The notes below the pieces were generated by a model, which saw only the letters and a program-made list of their open reading frames with translations, did no database searches and was not told the origin of the DNA. Shown here piece by piece: positions 4,654-6,502 of a DNA stretch of 6,502 bases. The first letter of the stretch is position 1; every line of letters begins with the position of its first letter. The position numbers and the translations under genes are program-made. Source of the DNA: an uncultured Actinomyces sp. (GTDB lineage: Bacteria > Actinomycetota > Actinomycetes > Actinomycetales > Actinomycetaceae); contig CAKAPY010000079.1 in the NCBI GenBank assembly GCA_916719935.1, forward strand, positions 1 to 6,502, written 5' to 3'.

Positions 4654-6502
4654 GGGGACGCTACGAGGTGCGCTCGATCATCGGGCGCGGCGGGATGGCC
4701 GAAGTTCACCTCGGATTCGACAAGCGTCTGTCGCGAATCGTTGCAATTAAGACTCTCCGCACCGACTTGGCGATGGATTCCGTCTTCCAGGCGCGCTTCC
4801 GTCGTGAGGCCCAATCCGCGGCTTCACTCAATCATCCAAACATCGTTGCGGTCTACGACACCGGCGAAGAACCAACCATCCTTCCCGACGGACGTCGAGT
4901 GTCAATTCCTTACATCGTCATGGAATACGTTGATGGGCGTCCGCTGAAGGACCTGCTCTCTGACGATGCGGGCCCCTTCCCTATTCCCGAAGTCGTCGAC
5001 ATTGTTGCCGGCGTTCTCTCTGCGCTGGAGTACTCGCATTCTGCTGGCCTGGTCCACCGCGACATCAAGCCCGGCAACGTCATGCTGACTTCCAAGGGCG
5101 AAGTCAAGGTCATGGACTTCGGTATTGCCCGCGCAATCGCCGATTCCCAGGCGACAATGACGCAGACGAATGCAGTCGTTGGCACCGCTCAATATCTTTC
5201 CCCCGAGCAGGCTCAGGGTAAGCCGGTAGATGCACGCTCAGATCTGTACTCAACGGGCGTCCTACTCTTTGAACTTCTCACTGGGAAACCGCCATTTACC
5301 GGAGATTCTGCGGTAGCCGTCGCCTACCAGCACGTGCAGACTCTCCCGCCTCTGCCCTCCTCGATTGCGCCCGATGTTCCGCCGGAAATGGACCGCGTCG
5401 TCATGAAGGCTCTGGCTAAGAACCCCGATGATCGCTATTCTTCAGCGGCTGCAATGAAGGCTGACCTTCTGCGCGCGGCTCATGGCTCTCATGTGAACGC
5501 GCCTGACACCGCGGTGTGGACGACTCAGGCGACGCAGACGCTTCCCGCCGTTGCCACGCCTCCCGCATTCCCCGCAGCCTCCTCACCTTCCGAGGCCCAA
5601 GAAACCCAAATCCGACCTCGTGGGGCTGCGGCAACTGCGGTTCGCCAAAATGATGAGGAGCAAGAGGACGAGAAGAAGCGTCCTACGACTCTGATCGCAG
5701 GAATCATCGGTGTTGTCCTGGTCGCGCTTATTGGTATTGCGTGGCTTTTCCTGACGCATACTCGCGCCGATTCGACGACAGAGGTACCCAACGTTGTTGG
5801 TCAGACCCAGGCCGAGGCGATGAAGACTATAACGGATAAGGGCTTCGAGTGGGCTGTTGCGAACGAGCAGGTTGCTTCTGACAGCGTTCCTGCCGGTTCC
5901 GTGGTTTCAACCGATCCGAAGGCCGGAACCGCTGCAAAGCCCGGTTCCCGCGTGATTGCAACGATTTCTTCGGGTCCCGCCTCTATCACTCTGCCGGATA
6001 ATCTTGTCGGTATGACCCCAACGCAGGCTCAGCAAACTGTTGAGGCTTTGGGCTTGAAGTGGACCCTGTCCGACCAGAAGGAAGCCTCCGATTCGGTCGA
6101 AAGCGGCAAGATTGCACGCGTCAGTCCTTCTGCAGGCTCGAAGGTTCGTGCCGGATCAACCATTACCGGTTACGTGTCCTCTGGCTCTGAAAAGGTCACG
6201 ATCCCCGATGTCACTGGCATGAGCCAGGATCAGGCTCGTACCGCGCTGACCCAGGCAGGTCTGTCGGTCGGAAACGTCAATACCGTCGATGAGGGCGGTG
6301 CCCAGCAGGGCCGTGTCGTCTCGACTTCCCCGGCTGTGGGTTCCGAGGCCAAGCGCGGCGATACTGTCGCCCTGAACATCGCTTCGGGTAACATCACCGT
6401 TCCTCAGAACCTGACGGGCGCAAACTACACCGAGGTCGCCTCTCAGCTTGAGGCCTTGGGATTGCGCGTGACTGTCATCCAGATGCCCGACCGTAACGCA
6501 GC
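4626..6502 (+). CDS. pknB: PASTA-domain Ser/Thr protein kinase, PknB type (3' end cut by window)
   Basis: The frame from ATG 4626 stays open to the window edge: 625 full codons and no stop. The kinase domain covers about residues 11-285. It shows glycine loop IGRGGMAEV (19-27), Lys42 in VAIK, probable helix-C Glu61, HRDIKPGN (144-151, Asp146), DFG (164-166), an activation loop with Thr179 and Thr181 in TMTQT matching the two PknB autophosphorylation Thr residues of Mycobacterium, and GTAQYLSPEQA (186-196). A Pro/Ala/Thr-rich linker (about 288-340), an acidic-then-basic stretch (DEEQEDEKKR), and one membrane helix (about 356-376) follow. Then come tandem PASTA units at about 385-451, 452-520 and 521-588, with a fourth begun at 589. 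PASTA domains bind muropeptides or lipid II outside the cell, making this the wall-sensing kinase of the cluster. Mycobacterial PknB has 626 residues and four PASTA units, so probably only the rest of unit four is missing. The start is fixed by an ideal ribosome binding site and overlaps the end of pknA. Confidence 0.95.
   Translation, partial: MAESAPRVLGGRYEVRSIIGRGGMAEVHLGFDKRLSRIVAIKTLRTDLAMDSVFQARFRREAQSAASLNHPNIVAVYDTGEEPTILPDGRRVSIPYIVMEYVDGRPLKDLLSDDAGPFPIPEVVDIVAGVLSALEYSHSAGLVHRDIKPGNVMLTSKGEVKVMDFGIARAIADSQATMTQTNAVVGTAQYLSPEQAQGKPVDARSDLYSTGVLLFELLTGKPPFTGDSAVAVAYQHVQTLPPLPSSIAPDVPPEMDRVVMKALAKNPDDRYSSAAAMKADLLRAAHGSHVNAPDTAVWTTQATQTLPAVATPPAFPAASSPSEAQETQIRPRGAAATAVRQNDEEQEDEKKRPTTLIAGIIGVVLVALIGIAWLFLTHTRADSTTEVPNVVGQTQAEAMKTITDKGFEWAVANEQVASDSVPAGSVVSTDPKAGTAAKPGSRVIATISSGPASITLPDNLVGMTPTQAQQTVEALGLKWTLSDQKEASDSVESGKIARVSPSAGSKVRAGSTITGYVSSGSEKVTIPDVTGMSQDQARTALTQAGLSVGNVNTVDEGGAQQGRVVSTSPAVGSEAKRGDTVALNIASGNITVPQNLTGANYTEVASQLEALGLRVTVIQMPDRNA
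5604..5618 (+). other. T-x-[IV]-x-P linker motif, copy 3 (PknB Thr327-Pro331)
   Basis: Glu-Thr-Gln-Ile-Arg-Pro sits in the cytoplasmic linker of PknB about 28 residues before the membrane helix. It matches the pattern of the two PknA copies, in a different gene and with different codons (acc caa atc cga cct). Confidence 0.35.
5778..6502 (+). repeat. Tandem PASTA-domain coding repeats of pknB (three full, fourth partial)
   Basis: Four protein-level repeats of about 67-69 residues are encoded here, at roughly 5778-5978, 5979-6185, 6186-6389 and 6390 to the edge. Each opens with a (V/I/L)-P-x-x-x-G-type strand (VPNVVG, LPDNLVG, IPDVTG, VPQNLTG). The first three go on to an S/T-x-(D/S)-P-x-x-G turn and end in S-S-G or A-S-G. 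Units one and two also share an A-S-D-S-V stretch. The DNA has diverged, so the repeats are old. Confidence 0.9.

Noticed and set aside
4741..5192. Plus-strand frame at 4741-4947 and minus-strand frames at 4902-5192 inside pknB
   Set aside because: The true frame here encodes an intact kinase domain with HRD, DFG and SPE motifs. It has no stop before the window edge, which is why shorter off-frame ORFs look prominent.
1..6502. A previously undescribed biological system
   Set aside because: All four complete or nearly complete genes fall in well-known families in a well-known order. Nothing unassigned remains between them, so novelty is limited to residue-level features.

Overview
The window is a compact, all-plus-strand piece of the conserved actinobacterial cell-envelope growth and signalling cluster, in the order [PP2C phosphatase tail]-rodA/ftsW-like-pbpA-pknA-pknB. 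This is the same gene order as the pstP-rodA-pbpA-pknA-pknB locus of Mycobacterium and many other Actinomycetota. The moderate-to-high GC, GTG starts, strong AGGAGG ribosome binding sites, PASTA kinase and gene order all point to an actinomycete. The GC looks lower than in Mycobacterium or Streptomyces, which would fit a member of the Actinomycetaceae, but that family guess is weak and made by eye.

Layout: bases 1-195 are the last 64 codons of an upstream gene with a charged, Gln/Asn/Gly-rich tail. From its position this is most likely the PstP-type Ser/Thr phosphatase. Bases 195-1613 encode a SEDS-family glycosyltransferase (RodA/FtsW type). Bases 1610-3067 encode its probable partner, a class B penicillin-binding protein (PbpA). 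Bases 3064-4653 encode a PknA-type membrane Ser/Thr kinase with a long Pro/Ser/Arg-rich linker. Bases 4626-6502 encode a PknB-type kinase with a membrane segment and PASTA repeats; it has no stop codon and runs off the window in its fourth PASTA unit.

Every junction overlaps: TAATG, GTGA, GTGA, and a 28-base overlap between pknA and pknB. This leaves no intergenic DNA and argues for one polycistronic, translationally coupled transcript whose promoter lies upstream of the window. By homology, RodA polymerises glycan strands from lipid II and PbpA cross-links them. PknB senses cell-wall material through its PASTA domains, and PknA/PknB phosphorylate division and wall-synthesis proteins. The phosphatase reverses this.

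I found no new biological system here. The best second-look items are sequence details of the kinases: an Asp in place of an activation-loop Thr in PknA, and a short T-x-[IV]-x-P motif that recurs in the linkers of both kinases. No RNA genes, mobile elements, CRISPR arrays or terminators were seen, and there is no gene-free stretch longer than a few bases.
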